From Oreohelix idahoensis (Eukaryota > Mollusca > Gastropoda > Stylommatophora > Oreohelicidae): a DNA stretch of 64,000 nucleotides. Shown here piece by piece: positions 33,811-44,700 of this stretch. The DNA lies in contig JAMPIV010000302.1 of the NCBI GenBank assembly GCA_024509875.1, forward strand, positions 124,001 through 188,000. The letters are read 5' to 3'. Each line of letters starts with the position of its first letter. Within the stretch, counting starts at the first letter, position 1. The notes under the pieces are model-generated. The model saw only the letters and a list, made by a program, of their open reading frames with translations, was not told the origin of the DNA and searched no databases. A program made the translations under genes and the position numbers.

Positions 33811-36800
33811 ATGGCTACATTAGAATACTTCATTACACAAGGGAAAGCCCTTGATAAGACTGGTCAACAATTAGAACAATGGGCAGTTGCTCAATATGAC
33901 AAAGCATTAGCTGCAGAAGAGAAAAGATTAGCTGCAGAAGAAAGAAAAGCTATGGCGGAAGAGAAAAGATTAGAAAGAGAAGCTGAGGCTGCTGCTGAAC
34001 AAAAGAAATTGCAGATGCAGGTGGAGGAAAGGAGATTTGAAGCTGAACAAAAAAAATTAGAAAGAGAAGCTGCAGCTGAACAAAAAAAATTAGAAAGAGA
34101 AGCTGCTGCGGAACAAAAAAGATTAGACAGTGAAGCTGAACAAAAAAAGATTAGACAGGGAAGCTGAACAAAAAAGATTAGACAGGGAGGCTGAACAAAA
34201 AAGATTAGATGCTGAAGAGAAAAAAGCAATAAGAGAACATGAATTTGAGTTAGAGAAATTGAGATTGACAAGTATGAGTAATGTTAATCAGGCATCTAGT
34301 GGTAATGGTAAACCTTCTACTTACAAGGTTAAGGTTCCACCGTTCAATCAGTCCAGTGACGATATTACATTCTGGCTGGATAGATTTGAACGTTCTTGTC
34401 GTACACATAATGTGGATAAATCACAATACGCTAATCAATTATCAGAAAACTTGAAAGGTGAATCTTTGACTAGATTATGCCTTGTAGGAGAAGCAGATAA
34501 GGATAATTATGATGTCATTAGGGCGGCTTTGATAAAAAAATATCAGCTAAGTGAGGAAGGCTATCGCCTTTTATTTAAAACGATGGTGCCTGAGACGGGT
34601 GTAGAATTCTCAGAATTCACTGCAAAGGCACGTCTCACAGTTGATCGTTGGATTGAGCTTTCCAAAACAGAAAAAACGTATGAAGGACTTATGGATTTGT
34701 TGCTCAGAGATAAGATTATGTCATGTGTGAACAAACCTTTCCTTGAATTTATACATGAGCGTAAACCCAAATCTCTAAAAGAAATGGAAGAATATTGTTC
34801 CCAATATGTCACTGCACACCCCGACGTGACTTTTGGCAACACTAAGATTAAGGAGAGTATGCCAGTTGCTTCAGCAACACCATACAATCCCAATTATTCA
34901 CACAGATTTCAGGGACCTCAAAACAGATTTGATAAAAAAGGTAACCATAATAGTTATCAAAACCAAGGTAACCAATCATTTCAGGGTTCTTCTTCAAAGA
35001 ACTGGAGACGACCTGATAGCTCTCGACACAGGGGTGGTCATAATTATAGGAATTTCCGTAGAGGAAGTAATTATAGAAACTATCAGGGTTATCCGTCTTG
35101 GAGTCAACAAGATCATAATTACAGAGATACTCATTATAATGAATATGATAATGGTAACCAAGGGAACTATGACTCAAACCCAAATAGGGGTTACAATAGA
35201 GGTAACAATAACTACAGAGGTGATAATAACCGAGGTAGATCTCAATACAAAAGACATAAACCACATTTTCAGGCAAACTCTGCACAACAAGAGTCCAATG
35301 AAGCCTATAAACAGAGTAAAGATAATAATGATGCTAGTAATATGGCATGTGCCGCTTTTGATTTTGGGAGAGCATCTCAGTGCCCCCAATGCAAAACGCT
35401 ATTTGAGCCAACCACAGTGTCTACTTTAAGCTGTGGCCATCCTCTTCCTGCTCTTCCGGCATCAGTCGCGCATGATGGAAGAGGTTCTCTTGTCTTACAT
35501 AAGGGTTTAGTGAATAACAATCCAGTCTCTGTGCTATTTGATTCTGGATGCACCACAATTGGTGTTAGGCAGTCACTCGTAGATCCTTCCCGTGCCACTG
35601 GACAAGTAGTCAAATGTGTAACATTTGGCGGCACATTAGAGAAATACTCTACTGCTATCATTAGGATTGCTACTCCTTTCTTTACAGGAGATGTACACGC
35701 ATGTCTTCTTCCGAATCCGATCGCTGACCTCATCATCGGTCGCATTCATGGAGTCAAAGAATGCACTCCGCAACAAATTTCCACGTGGGAAAGGCAAAAC
35801 ATGCAGATTGCTAACGCTGTAGTCACTAGAGCTCAGGCTCTTAATATGCCTCAAACTTCATCTATTGAAAATAATGAAGTGCATAACCAAGATAATCCCT
35901 TGGTAATTTCTCGTGACTCGTTTATAAAACAGCAAGAAGATGATCCCACTCTGAAGAAATTCTTCATTCTTGCAACTAAAGGTGATCCGAATAAAGACAC
36001 AAGTCGTAAATCGTGGATTACAAAGAAGAATGGCGTACTTGTACGTATGGTTCAAGACTCCATTACGTCAAGTCATTCTCAAATCCTGGTTCCCAAGAAT
36101 TTGAGAGTTAAAATTTTGCAGCACGCTCACGACTCTCAGTGTGCTGGACACATGGGTTTTTCCCGTACTAAGTCAAGAGTCCTTGCGGCTTTCTTTTGGC
36201 CATTGGTAAACAAGGACATACGGATTTATTGTCGATCTTGTAAAGTATGTCAGGAAGTTAAATCCAAAGGTCCACGGCATGCTGCACCCATTCAGGCGGC
36301 GGACATTCCTTTTCGGCCGTTCCAAAAAATGGCCATAGACATAATTGGTCCATTTAAGATCAAGTCTGCCAGAGGACATCAGTTTATCTTGACGTGTGTT
36401 GATATGTGCACACGTTGGCCAGAGGCTATTCCTCTGAAGAGCATTACTACTGCTGATATTGCAGATGCTCTTTGGCTTATATTTTCTCGTCTGGGGTTCC
36501 CCGGAGAGATATTGTCAGACCATGGTACCCAACTAATATCAGATACCATGTCTCAAGTAATGTCTACTCTGCAGATAGATAGATCTTTAAGTAGTATCTA
36601 CCATCCAATGTCTAATGGTATGGTCGAACGCCTTAATAGAACACTTAAAAACTTACTGGGGAAGATAACTGAGGATCATCCTCAGGACTGGGACAGAGTT
36701 TTACCTGCGGCCCTCTTCGCTTACAGAGAGGTACCCAATGAACATACGGGATTTTCTCCCTTTGAACTCGTCTTTGGCGCGCGTCCGCGTGGCCCTATGT

Positions 36801-38722
36801 CGTTGCTTCACGATCTCATAACATCTGACAATATTGACGATGACACAAAGTCATCCTACGAATATGTCATCGCGTTGAGACAAAAGATTATCGAAGCATG
36901 CAAATTAGCAACTTCTTCTTCTGAATTTGCGAAACAGAAGGCAAGGCAATTTGCCAATAAGAAGAGATGCTTACGACAACTTTGTCCTGGTGACAAAGCA
37001 TTTGTATTACTACCTTGTAGGGAAAACAGATTACTTATTTCTTGGAAAGGTCCGTACGATATAATATCGAAAATTTCCGATGTCGACTATATTGTCGATA
37101 TTGATGGGAAGCATAAAACCTTCCACATCAATATGCTTACTGAATTCCATGAACGTCCGGATTATTTGCAACCCATTTTCCAAGCAACGGACAATTCTCC
37201 AGTACCACATGGTCATTACTCATCACTGTCCGTGATACAGGATGAGGAAACAAGTTTTTCAGATGTAAATCTTCCTCTTCCAATGATCCCACTTCATTCC
37301 AGTGAATCATGGAAGAACGTTACTGTCTCTCCTGATTTGTCTCTAGGAGAACAGCGACAAGTTTCAACTATGTTGCAAACATTTCAGGATGTACTCACTG
37401 ACATCCCTGGACAAACGAATGTCATTCAACATGACATTGTTCTAACTGACCATACTCCTATTAGGATTAGACCTTATCCTATACCTATACATTTTCAAGC
37501 ACAGGTCGAGAAAGAGTTGGATGAGATGATAGATTTGAAAATAATCGAACCATCCACCTCTGCATATTCTTCGCCGATGGTTATTGTGCGTAAAAAAGAC
37601 AATAACATACGTCTTTGCGTTGACTATCGAAAATTGAATCAAGTAACTAAGTTCGATGCCGAACCTATGCCTTTACTGGAAGAGCTACTTACTCGACTCT
37701 CCAAATCTCATTTTTTCACTAAACTTGATTTGTCTAAAGGATATTGGCAAGTTCCTTTATCTGAACGCGCCAAACCTCTCACGGCTTTTTCAACACCTAG
37801 AGGTTTGTTCCAATGGAATTTTATGCCTTTCGGTCTTATGAACGCACCAGCTACATTCGTACGCATGATGCGCCGAATCCTATCTTATCGGTCAGATGTC
37901 ATTGCATATCTAGACGACATCTGTCTTTTCAGCGATACTTGGGAAGATCACTATTCGGGGTTAGATGAATTGCTGTCTACTTTGCGTGAGCACAACCTGA
38001 CAGCGAAACCCTCTAAAGCCTATATTGGTTTTAGCGAAATTTCTTTCCTAGGCCACCGAGTTGGTCATGGTTTCCTAAAGACAGAGGACCATAATACTAG
38101 TAAGATACTTAACATCTCAATCCCTAAGACTAAAAAACAGGTGAGAAGTCTGTTAGGTCTTATTCAATTTTATGGCAGATTCATTCAGAATCTATCCTCT
38201 ATCATGGCACCTCTCTCAACACTTCTAAAGAAAGGTTCGCCTAATGTGGTCCACTGGTCTCAGGAATGCCAATGCTCTCTGGATAAGATTAAAACACTGT
38301 TTTCAACACCACCTATTTTAGTGCTACCCACTAAAGATAAGACATTCGTTCTTCGTAGTGACGCTTCATCCACTGGGATTGGAGCGGCACTAATGCAAGA
38401 GTACTCTGGAACTCTGCATCCTGTAATGTATATTTCCAGAAAACTTAATGCGGCAGAAAGGAATTATTCGGTTTTAGACCGTGAGCTATTAGCTATGGTT
38501 TGGTCGATCCTCAAACTACAGAGATTCCTTCTAGGCGCACATTTCATAGTAGAAACCGACCAAAAAGCTCTTACTGCTATACAGAGTAAGAATTTGAAGA
38601 GCTCGAGGTCTACTCGATATTCAATTGCTCTTCAACCTTTTCATTTCTCTGTGCGAGCTATTCGTGGATCAGATAATGTGATGGCAGACATTCTGTCAAG
38701 ATGCCCACATGATTCCACATAA
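33811..38722 (+). CDS. gag-pol: Gag-Pol polyprotein, order Gag-PR-INT-RT-RNaseH
   Basis: Start taken at ATG 33811 (MATLEYF). About 1,636 residues if one extra A in the A7 run at 34142-34148 is discounted; as written the frame shifts +1 there. Residues 1-155 are a Glu/Lys/Ala coiled coil with repeated AEQKKLERE. A capsid-like region follows, then a Gly/Asn/Arg/Tyr-rich basic stretch (about 350-495) and CPQC...CGH (about 525), in place of a CCHC knuckle. Protease has DSG near 576 and LIIGRIHG. Integrase has an H/C zinc finger, a DD35E triad (Asp 842, Asp 902, Glu 938 approximately) and a GPY/F module (GPYDI). RT has LDLSKGYWQ, FMPFGLMNAPATF and YLDD (near 1366). RNase H has RSDASSTGIGAAL, DRELLAM and ETDQKAL. 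No env follows. All catalytic residues are present. Confidence 0.95.
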
Positions 38723-39193
38723 CTATTAGGGCTTAGACTTCTTGATATGTCTAGTTCTATAGTAGTTCCTTTTCTATATCATGATAGATACACATTTGTA
38801 ATTTAATAATATAATGATTGTATCACTACATAGCGGTTCATTGATGTTTATTCACCGCTGTGCTTTGATGATTTTTTTTTCTTCATAAATCATAAATTTA
38901 AGATATCTAATGCGAAATGATGATATGAATTTTTTAGGCATTGTGTAATTGCCAGAATTGTATTATACTTTGATGACACCTTCCTGGAAAAATATACTTG
39001 TAGAGAAATAATTTCTCTCAGTTTATGAGACACATTCTCACCAGTCGCTCCATAAGTCGACTTAGCCTCATATTAGGCGTTATAGGTATTCCTGATATTT
39101 TCATCTGCGCATTATTCATGCGTTGTGAGCCTATTGTACGTTGCTCCTAGATGTATTTCAAAAAAAAAAAAATGTTCCATTTTTTTTTTTCCC
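38723..39193 (+). other. 3' non-coding region of the Gmr1-type element
   Basis: AT-rich with A and T homopolymers near 39160-39190. No additional ORF such as env. Confidence 0.8.
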
Positions 39194-39210
39194 GGGAGGT
39201 GTGGTAAGAC
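39194..39210 (+). promoter_or_regulatory. Candidate polypurine tract
   Basis: GGGAGGTGTGGTAAGAC lies directly before the 3' LTR. It is mostly purine and in the position expected for plus-strand priming. Confidence 0.65.
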
Positions 39211-40691
39211 TGTTACGTGCAGTCTTTGATATCTTACAATATTATACATAGGTAATTTTTTTAGTGCTTAAGGGAAAGTCATTATTGAGTTACTTCCCTT
39301 GAAAGTTGTGTCGGCTCTTTCGATCAAACTCCGCGGATAAATCCATTTTACTGCGATTTATTCGTTGTTTGGGTAATAATAGATTGTTCTTGCTTCAGAA
39401 TATCTATGGCCTGAATTTATGTGTATTGTTTGTCTGAGTAGGACGAGTCTGTCTTATATCTGTATATCTTTACATATCTAAGTCGAACTATATGTTCTGT
39501 TGTCTCTAGAGAGGTCGAAGGCTATTCGGCGGATGTGTCGCTAGAGTGTGGTGTGATTTGGCTTCGTCCTGATGGGGACTGTGTGTTTTCCATGTCGGCC
39601 TGTCGCCGGGGAAAAAGTGATCTCAGTATTTGTGGGGAAGGTGATAGTCGTCTAAACCTATCGTGTATGCTTTACCCCAGTGTTTAGTCGTATTGCCAAG
39701 GAATGGCAGTTTCATATTTCCTCTACCAAGGTAATCAAAGATACTCTTATGAACTCTCGATCGAAGCCACCATTTTCGATAGTTACGATTTGAATGTCTA
39801 AGAGAATATATTTGACTCGATGAAAACGACTTCGATTCCTAGCAGCACTATATCCTGTAGATTGCAGTCAATTGTTCATGATCAAATCTACAGAGCAATG
39901 AAATGTTTTATGAATGACTAACTTTAGGACAGATTCATTATCTGTATCCAAACGTGAGTGACAGCTCACGAGTGAAGCCATCTTGGAACCAAAACATGTA
40001 GTGACTTTCAAGAAGAGAAAAGGGATGCCCGTATTATCGCTTGTTTAGTCCAGAGATCACTGCTACACATGAGAACCCGTTGCTAGCGGTTCAATATTAT
40101 TATATGGAAAAATATGTGCTGAACATTATGTTGAAGAATCGTCGCTAGACGAGATTAGGTTTAGAAGCCATCTGAAATATTGTTTATAAGCTGACGTGCT
40201 CAGTCAGTGAAGTCAGATGATATATGTATGGGCGATACTGAGTGCTTGGCTACTGACAGTCCATTATACACTTATTCTACATGAGTGCCCATGTAACATT
40301 GCAAGACCATTTATCCACTGTACTATGATGTATTATGGCAACCTGTGATTTGTCACTATCTGTGCTGTCGAGTGTGTACGTCCAATTAAACTTTAGAAAA
40401 GGTACACAGTCGTTGGTGTCGATGACTTCCAGCCATACATGAGTGTGAGAAAAGAACATTTTTTGTCAACACCACGAACCTTTATCATCATTCGCACATT
40501 ATACACTCAATCCATGTCTACACACCACTGCGTAGGTCAAGTTGACATTCCATACACTACAGTGGAGCAAACAACACCATAGAGATCTTATCAACTGATG
40601 ATGATGATGATGTCTGCTTCCATCCACTTATATCTATCTTTTGGTGGATATCATTAACGGGAATAAAAATCCAACGTTATCAACCTTATCA
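39211..40691 (+). repeat. 3' LTR of the Gmr1-type element
   Basis: A near-identical copy of the 5' LTR, starting TGTTACGTGCAG and ending ACCTTATCA, then CATAC repeats. AATAAA-like words lie within it, but the polyadenylation site was not assigned. Confidence 0.95.
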
Positions 40692-40696
40692 CATAC

Positions 40697-41297
40697 ATAC
40701 ATACATACATACATACTAACATATCACAACTAACATAATTACCGATGTATGTTACGTCGGTCGGTCTCACTCAAAATAGTAACTCGAGCCAGAAAAAAAG
40801 TGCGCAACGCACGGTGTGCATCTTGCGCGGCGTGGGTGTTATATAAAACAAATACTTTTTTTTAAATTTTATTGGTGTGCATGAGCGATCACCCGATGTA
40901 CAAATCATGAAAACTTGAAAGTTTTTGTTAAAACCACTTATTATCAGGGAACACTCTTTGAAAACAATTCACGCACTTTCACACGAAATGTTGTCATCAA
41001 ATAACTTTTAGAAATTGAATCTAAAATAACATAATTCTTGCAGCGTGAACGTTGGTCAAAGCTGATGAATGCAACCGTGTTGAAAAATTGTATTGTTTCC
41101 ATTATATATACTCTCCCGAAAATAGTTACAATCAACAAAGTAAAGCGTTCAAATGACGGTGTTCTTGAACAGTTTGATTACACTGTAAAATGGAAAGAAA
41201 CCAAAAACACTCTAAGAATGTACTTCTATCTGCTCATCTGGGAACGGAAACAGCACACTATAATTAAAAACTATATATAATATTATATATATCTATA

Positions 41298-41298
<1 letters not shown>
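40697..41298. repeat. Dispersed repeat, copy A
   Basis: After a short (CATA)n tail there is non-coding sequence. Its part at 41085-41130 (TTGTATTGTTTCC, TACTCTCCCGAAAATAG) recurs at 43014-43060 (TTGTATTGTTTCC, TACTCTCGCGAAAATAG). ACACTATAATTAAAAAC at 41257 recurs at 43763. The pairing suggests one repeat family, interrupted in the second copy by the MITE at 43309. No protein is recognised. Confidence 0.45.

Positions 41299-41380
<82 letters not shown>
41299..41380. repeat. (TA)n microsatellite
   Basis: About 80 bp of TA repeat with one AAATA interruption near 41341. Confidence 0.95.
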
Positions 41381-41384
<4 letters not shown>

Positions 41385-41899
41385 TATTATTTAGTCTTAG
41401 AACACGTAACAATATTTTTTTCTTAAACGAAGTTTTCACATTACGTTCGCAGCCCCCTCCTCCCCCCTTCCCCGGGCAGCTCCCTAGATAAATTACCTGT
41501 GCTCGAAACAAGTTCTCAAATTAGTCCTAATTAAATATGTTTCAGCCCAGATTTTTACCCCTGTGAAATGTTATGTTTACACAACAAATTACTGGTAAAT
41601 TTTTGGAATGAGTATACCTTCTCGCTGGGTTATAATGTATGCCACGCAAAAGTTTACCTTACACCAGGTACAACCCAGGAAGTTCTAAGACCGTTTTACT
41701 TGTCACAAAAAGTGGTATTTTTAACGAAAATAATTTTTCCTTTCTCCACTCCAGGGATATGTGTTTGTTACACTTTGTTGTTCTTGAAGTTACAATTTGT
41801 TACACACTTGGCGTGGGCAGTTTAAATAATAAGTAAGGATCTGGATGAGTCATTCAATCCTCACGGTTCAAATCCCAGTTGAGCACATTCCTCCAACAA
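41381..41899. other. Stretch without recognised gene
   Basis: Mostly unassigned. ACGGTTCAAATCCCAG at 41867-41882 resembles a pol III B box, but no A box was found at the right distance. Confidence 0.3.
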
Positions 41900-42230
41900 A
41901 TTCACACCAAACCTTCTTGTTCTGTTCTGACCATTCAAAGTCTTTCCAGGTTTTCTTTATCTCCTATATGTCTCTTCTTCTTTGATCCTTAGCCGCCGAC
42001 TGTCAAAGCAGTCAGTTGCCATTACGCCTAGTGCCGTCTTGTATGGTAGCCTCAAACTGCTTCCACTTTGCTCGGTAGACGGCCATCCTTCGTGCAGTAC
42101 CCCAGCTCTACAGTATATCTAATTTCAGTCTCCATGCGTATGTGTGTTTTTGTCTCTCTGTATTTCGCTTCACTGGGCATTCTAGAATGTACACTGCCTT
42201 ACCGGAGCTGCCTGAGTGTCGGGCATTCAG
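41900..42230 (-). pseudogene. Non-LTR family B 3' fragment, interrupted
   Basis: On the plus strand, CTTTCCAGGTTTTC (41940) and later ATGCGTATGTGTGTTTTTGT, then CATTCTAGAATGTACACTGC, match the reverse complement of family B at 26550-26660 in order. The two parts are separated by a family A 3' end at 41972-42112. Too decayed to translate well. Confidence 0.65.
41972..42112 (-). mobile_element. Non-LTR family A, 3' end inserted in family B
   Basis: Plus-strand CTTCTTCTTTGATCC followed by TTAGCCGCCGACTGTCAAAG, and CTTTGCTCGGTAGACGGCCA further on, match the family A 3' terminus at 4009-4130. This 140-bp, heavily 5'-truncated copy sits inside a family B fragment. Similar words TATATGTCT and TATATCTAA border it and may be a decayed target duplication. 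Confidence 0.75.
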
Positions 42231-42334
42231 AGGCATTTAGACATTTAGAACAAGTAATGAGTGAGTATAGAATCAGCAATGGGGGAAATTAACACTGTTT
42301 GCCCAGGGGCACCAAGCACTTTCAGTTCGCCCCT

Positions 42335-42550
42335 GCTGCCTTGCAAAGCTATCAGTAAGTTTTCTGAATGTGTCCCCTATCAAACTCCAGCGCTTCTCCT
42401 AGCATCTTGTTTTACTGCTGTGTATCTTGTTCTTTCCTTCAGTTCATCATTTGTGATCTTGTCAAACCACATCAATCCTCCTATTCTACACAAACACCAA
42501 TTTACCTATCTTTCTGGTAGCCATGTTTGTTGTTCTCCACATTTCGTACT
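42335..42550 (-). pseudogene. Non-LTR family B fragment
   Basis: Reverse-complement match to 26660-26870: TGCCTTGCAAAGCTATCAG, CCTCCTATTCTACACAAACA, and TTGTTGTTCTCCACATTTCG close to the family B pattern. It contains stops. It may be the continuation of the fragment at 41900-42230, with 100 bp of other sequence between. Confidence 0.7.
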
Positions 42551-42765
42551 GACTAGATAATGATACAGTCAATGTTTCATTTCTTTCTTGATTTTCTGGC
42601 ATCATAATACCACTTTACATACAATATATCACTTTACATTTAACATATCATTTATCACATATCAGCCATGTTCAAAAATAGAAACTGAACATATTATATA
42701 AAAATAGATACACTTTATATTCTAATTATAACCCTTCAGTGGCTTAACGGGATGTTTTTTTTCAT

Positions 42766-42766
<1 letters not shown>
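42551..42766. other. Short AT-rich stretch without recognised gene
   Basis: Contains repeated CATATCA/TTATCAC words. No feature is supported. Confidence 0.4.
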
Positions 42767-42844
<78 letters not shown>

Positions 42845-42857
42845 TATATATATATAT
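42767..42857. repeat. (TA)n microsatellite with (CA)n core
   Basis: About 65 bp of TA, a short ACACACACA at 42834-42843, then further TA. Confidence 0.95.
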
Positions 42858-42869
42858 CAAATATCATAA

Positions 42870-43308
42870 TTCCCGCCGTAAGGTACTTCGGTGTGTCGGT
42901 CTATCACACTTTGCATACCGTCATTTGCGCACTTTTGTCTTTTTTTTCGAGAGAGTGCATTAACTTTCAAGCACAGCTAAGGGGGTGCAACTGTGGTTGA
43001 AAGTTAGACAATAACATTGTATTGTTTCCCCTTATATGTACTCTCGCGAAAATAGCAAAGTGTGACGGTGTGCATTAAATCACCAGACAATCAAGATACT
43101 CTTCTGTGCAGTTTCATTCGGGAAACGGATTTAACTCATCATTTTTCTTAAAAATAACCTTAAAATGTAAGTTTTCTGATTGTTTCTTCGAGACAACATT
43201 TTAATTTAAAGTATTGCAGAATTATTATTATGGATCAAAATGATAAGATGGTTAAAAGGCTCATTCACAGCGAGCAAGCGAGACTATAGAAGAAGCAGCA
43301 ATGTAATA
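42870..43308. repeat. Dispersed repeat, copy B, left part
   Basis: Shares the words listed under 40697-41298. It ends where the MITE at 43309 begins. Sequence after the MITE (43747-43800) includes ACACTATAATTAAAAAC, also present in copy A. Confidence 0.4.
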
Positions 43309-43744
43309 CAGTTGACATTCAAAAATCCGGCAACCTCCGGACCTGAGGAGTGCCGGATTGTTGAAAATGCCGGATTTTTTATGGTTATATATGCTGTATA
43401 TATTTATCAGAAAATGACTACCTGTACAGTCCTTTAAAGAAAGAAAATTAAAAACTAAATGATCTGCGATCGAAAACGCACGATGTTTACGTTTTACACC
43501 ACTTCTTTTATTTGCTGAATCCATAATGGGGCTATACAGCAGCAAATAAATGATAAAATGAGAAGGAATTAGCAGGAATGCCTGTTAACACGTGCAAGCA
43601 AGACCCAACAGCTGCATCAAAACATAAACGGCTCCAGAAAACAGTGGCGCGCCAACGCGGTAAATTAAAAAATTCGCTCCGAAATCCATGCCGGAAATCT
43701 GAAGGAACCGGATTATCGATGGCCGGATTTTTGAATGTCAACTG
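43309..43744. mobile_element. pogo-like non-autonomous DNA element, 436 bp
   Basis: Terminal inverted repeats CAGTTGACATTCAAAAATCC... (43309 on) and its complement ending at 43744, with GCCGG extending the match. TA flanks on both sides (43307-43308 and 43745-43746) fit a TA target. CAGTTGA...ATCCGGC ends with internal TCCGGCA copies are typical of pogo/Tigger-type elements as I know them. The interior has no transposase. Confidence 0.8.
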
Positions 43745-43811
43745 TACGTGTAACAGAAACGACACTATAATTAAAAACCTGCCAATTTTGGCGTGTTGCT
43801 GCTAGTATATA

Positions 43812-44285
43812 TACAGGGTGGTCATAAAGTCTTTCCCTGATTTCAAAAATTTAAAAAAAAAAAAAAGTATTCTGTGCAGAGACACTTGGTTTTTTGGAAA
43901 TTATTCCAGAACTAAAACAGTTTTTTAATGCTATTTGTAGATTTCAACATTTGTGTAGAATTTTCAACACTGTGCTTCGAGGGATTGCAAGTTCTCTTGA
44001 GGCACGATAGGTTGATTTCTGAGGACTGCGTTGAAACGCCGTGCGCACTGTGTCCACAGTTTCTTCACTCACTCGAGGCCTACCTGCTCTGGGCATGTCA
44101 CCGACGCTGCCAGTGTCCGTAAACTTTATATACCAAGCTTTGATGCTTTTAACATCTGGAGGATCTCGTCCATACTCCCTTCTAAACTTTCTTTGCACTG
44201 TCAACGGCGATTTACTTTCGTGATACCATAAAACACACTGCGCTTTCTCCTTCATTGACGCCATGTTGAAAAAGATAATCCACAA
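43812..44285 (-). mobile_element. Mariner-type element remnant with HTH ORF
   Basis: Read on the minus strand. The ORF starts at ATG 44264 (MASMKEKAQCVLWYHE) and encodes about 100 residues of a helix-turn-helix region with GRDPPDVKSIKAWYIKF, a GRPRVSEETVD linker and a second helix set ending STVLKILHKC, then a stop near 43944. This resembles the DUF4817-type N-terminal domain found with arthropod and other invertebrate transposases. The catalytic domain is missing. The right-hand terminus ACAGGGTGGTCATAAAGTCT (43812 on, plus strand) is a mariner-like end next to TA. The other end is not found. Confidence 0.7.
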
Positions 44286-44527
44286 ACAAATGTGAAGCCT
44301 AGTGGGAATAAACCTTAAAATCTATTTTTATTCTAGAGCTCTGTTTTACGAAAATAGAACAAACGAATAAATATTTCTAGTTCTTAACAGTGCAACAGCT
44401 GAAGAGTTATGGCGTGTCTTGATAAGTTCTAGCGAGGCAGAGGTCAAGAGTTTTCTCGCAGAAGTGAAAATATCAATGGCAGAGTTTTGCTCTTTTATTT
44501 GTTGCCTGGTTCTAAACCATTATTATC
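44286..44527. other. Short stretch without recognised feature
   Basis: No ORF or repeat is supported. Confidence 0.4.
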
Positions 44528-44700
44528 CTTGCTTCTAAACAATTATCACTCTTGCTTCTAAACAGTTATCACCCTTGAATCTAAACAATAATCACTCTTG
44601 CTTGTAAACAATTATCACATTTGCTTCTAAACAATTATTACCCTTGCTTCTAAACAATTATCACCCTTGCTTCTAAACAATTATCACCCTTGCTTCTAAC
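44528..44700. repeat. 24-bp minisatellite, about seven copies
   Basis: Tandem copies of a 24-bp unit containing CTTGCTTCTAAACAATTATC with a few substitutions. Unrelated in sequence to the 24-bp repeat at 11541-14590. Confidence 0.93.

Larger units (their letters stand above)
31215..40691 (+). mobile_element. Gmr1-type Ty3/gypsy LTR retrotransposon, nearly intact
   Basis: The 9,477-bp element has two 1,481-bp LTRs, a candidate primer-binding site, one long gag-pol frame and a purine-rich tract. It inserted into a short (CATA)n repeat and is flanked by CATAC (31210-31214 and 40692-40696), although the repeat context makes this duplication ambiguous. The LTRs differ at about four bases and two one-base indels, so insertion was recent. 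The unusual feature is pol order: protease, integrase, RT, RNase H. I know this order in Ty3/gypsy-like sequence only from the Gmr1-type group. One extra A in a homopolymer is the sole frame defect seen. Confidence 0.95.

Noticed and set aside
34561..37642. Minus-strand ORFs across gag-pol
   Set aside because: Shadows of the plus-strand polyprotein.
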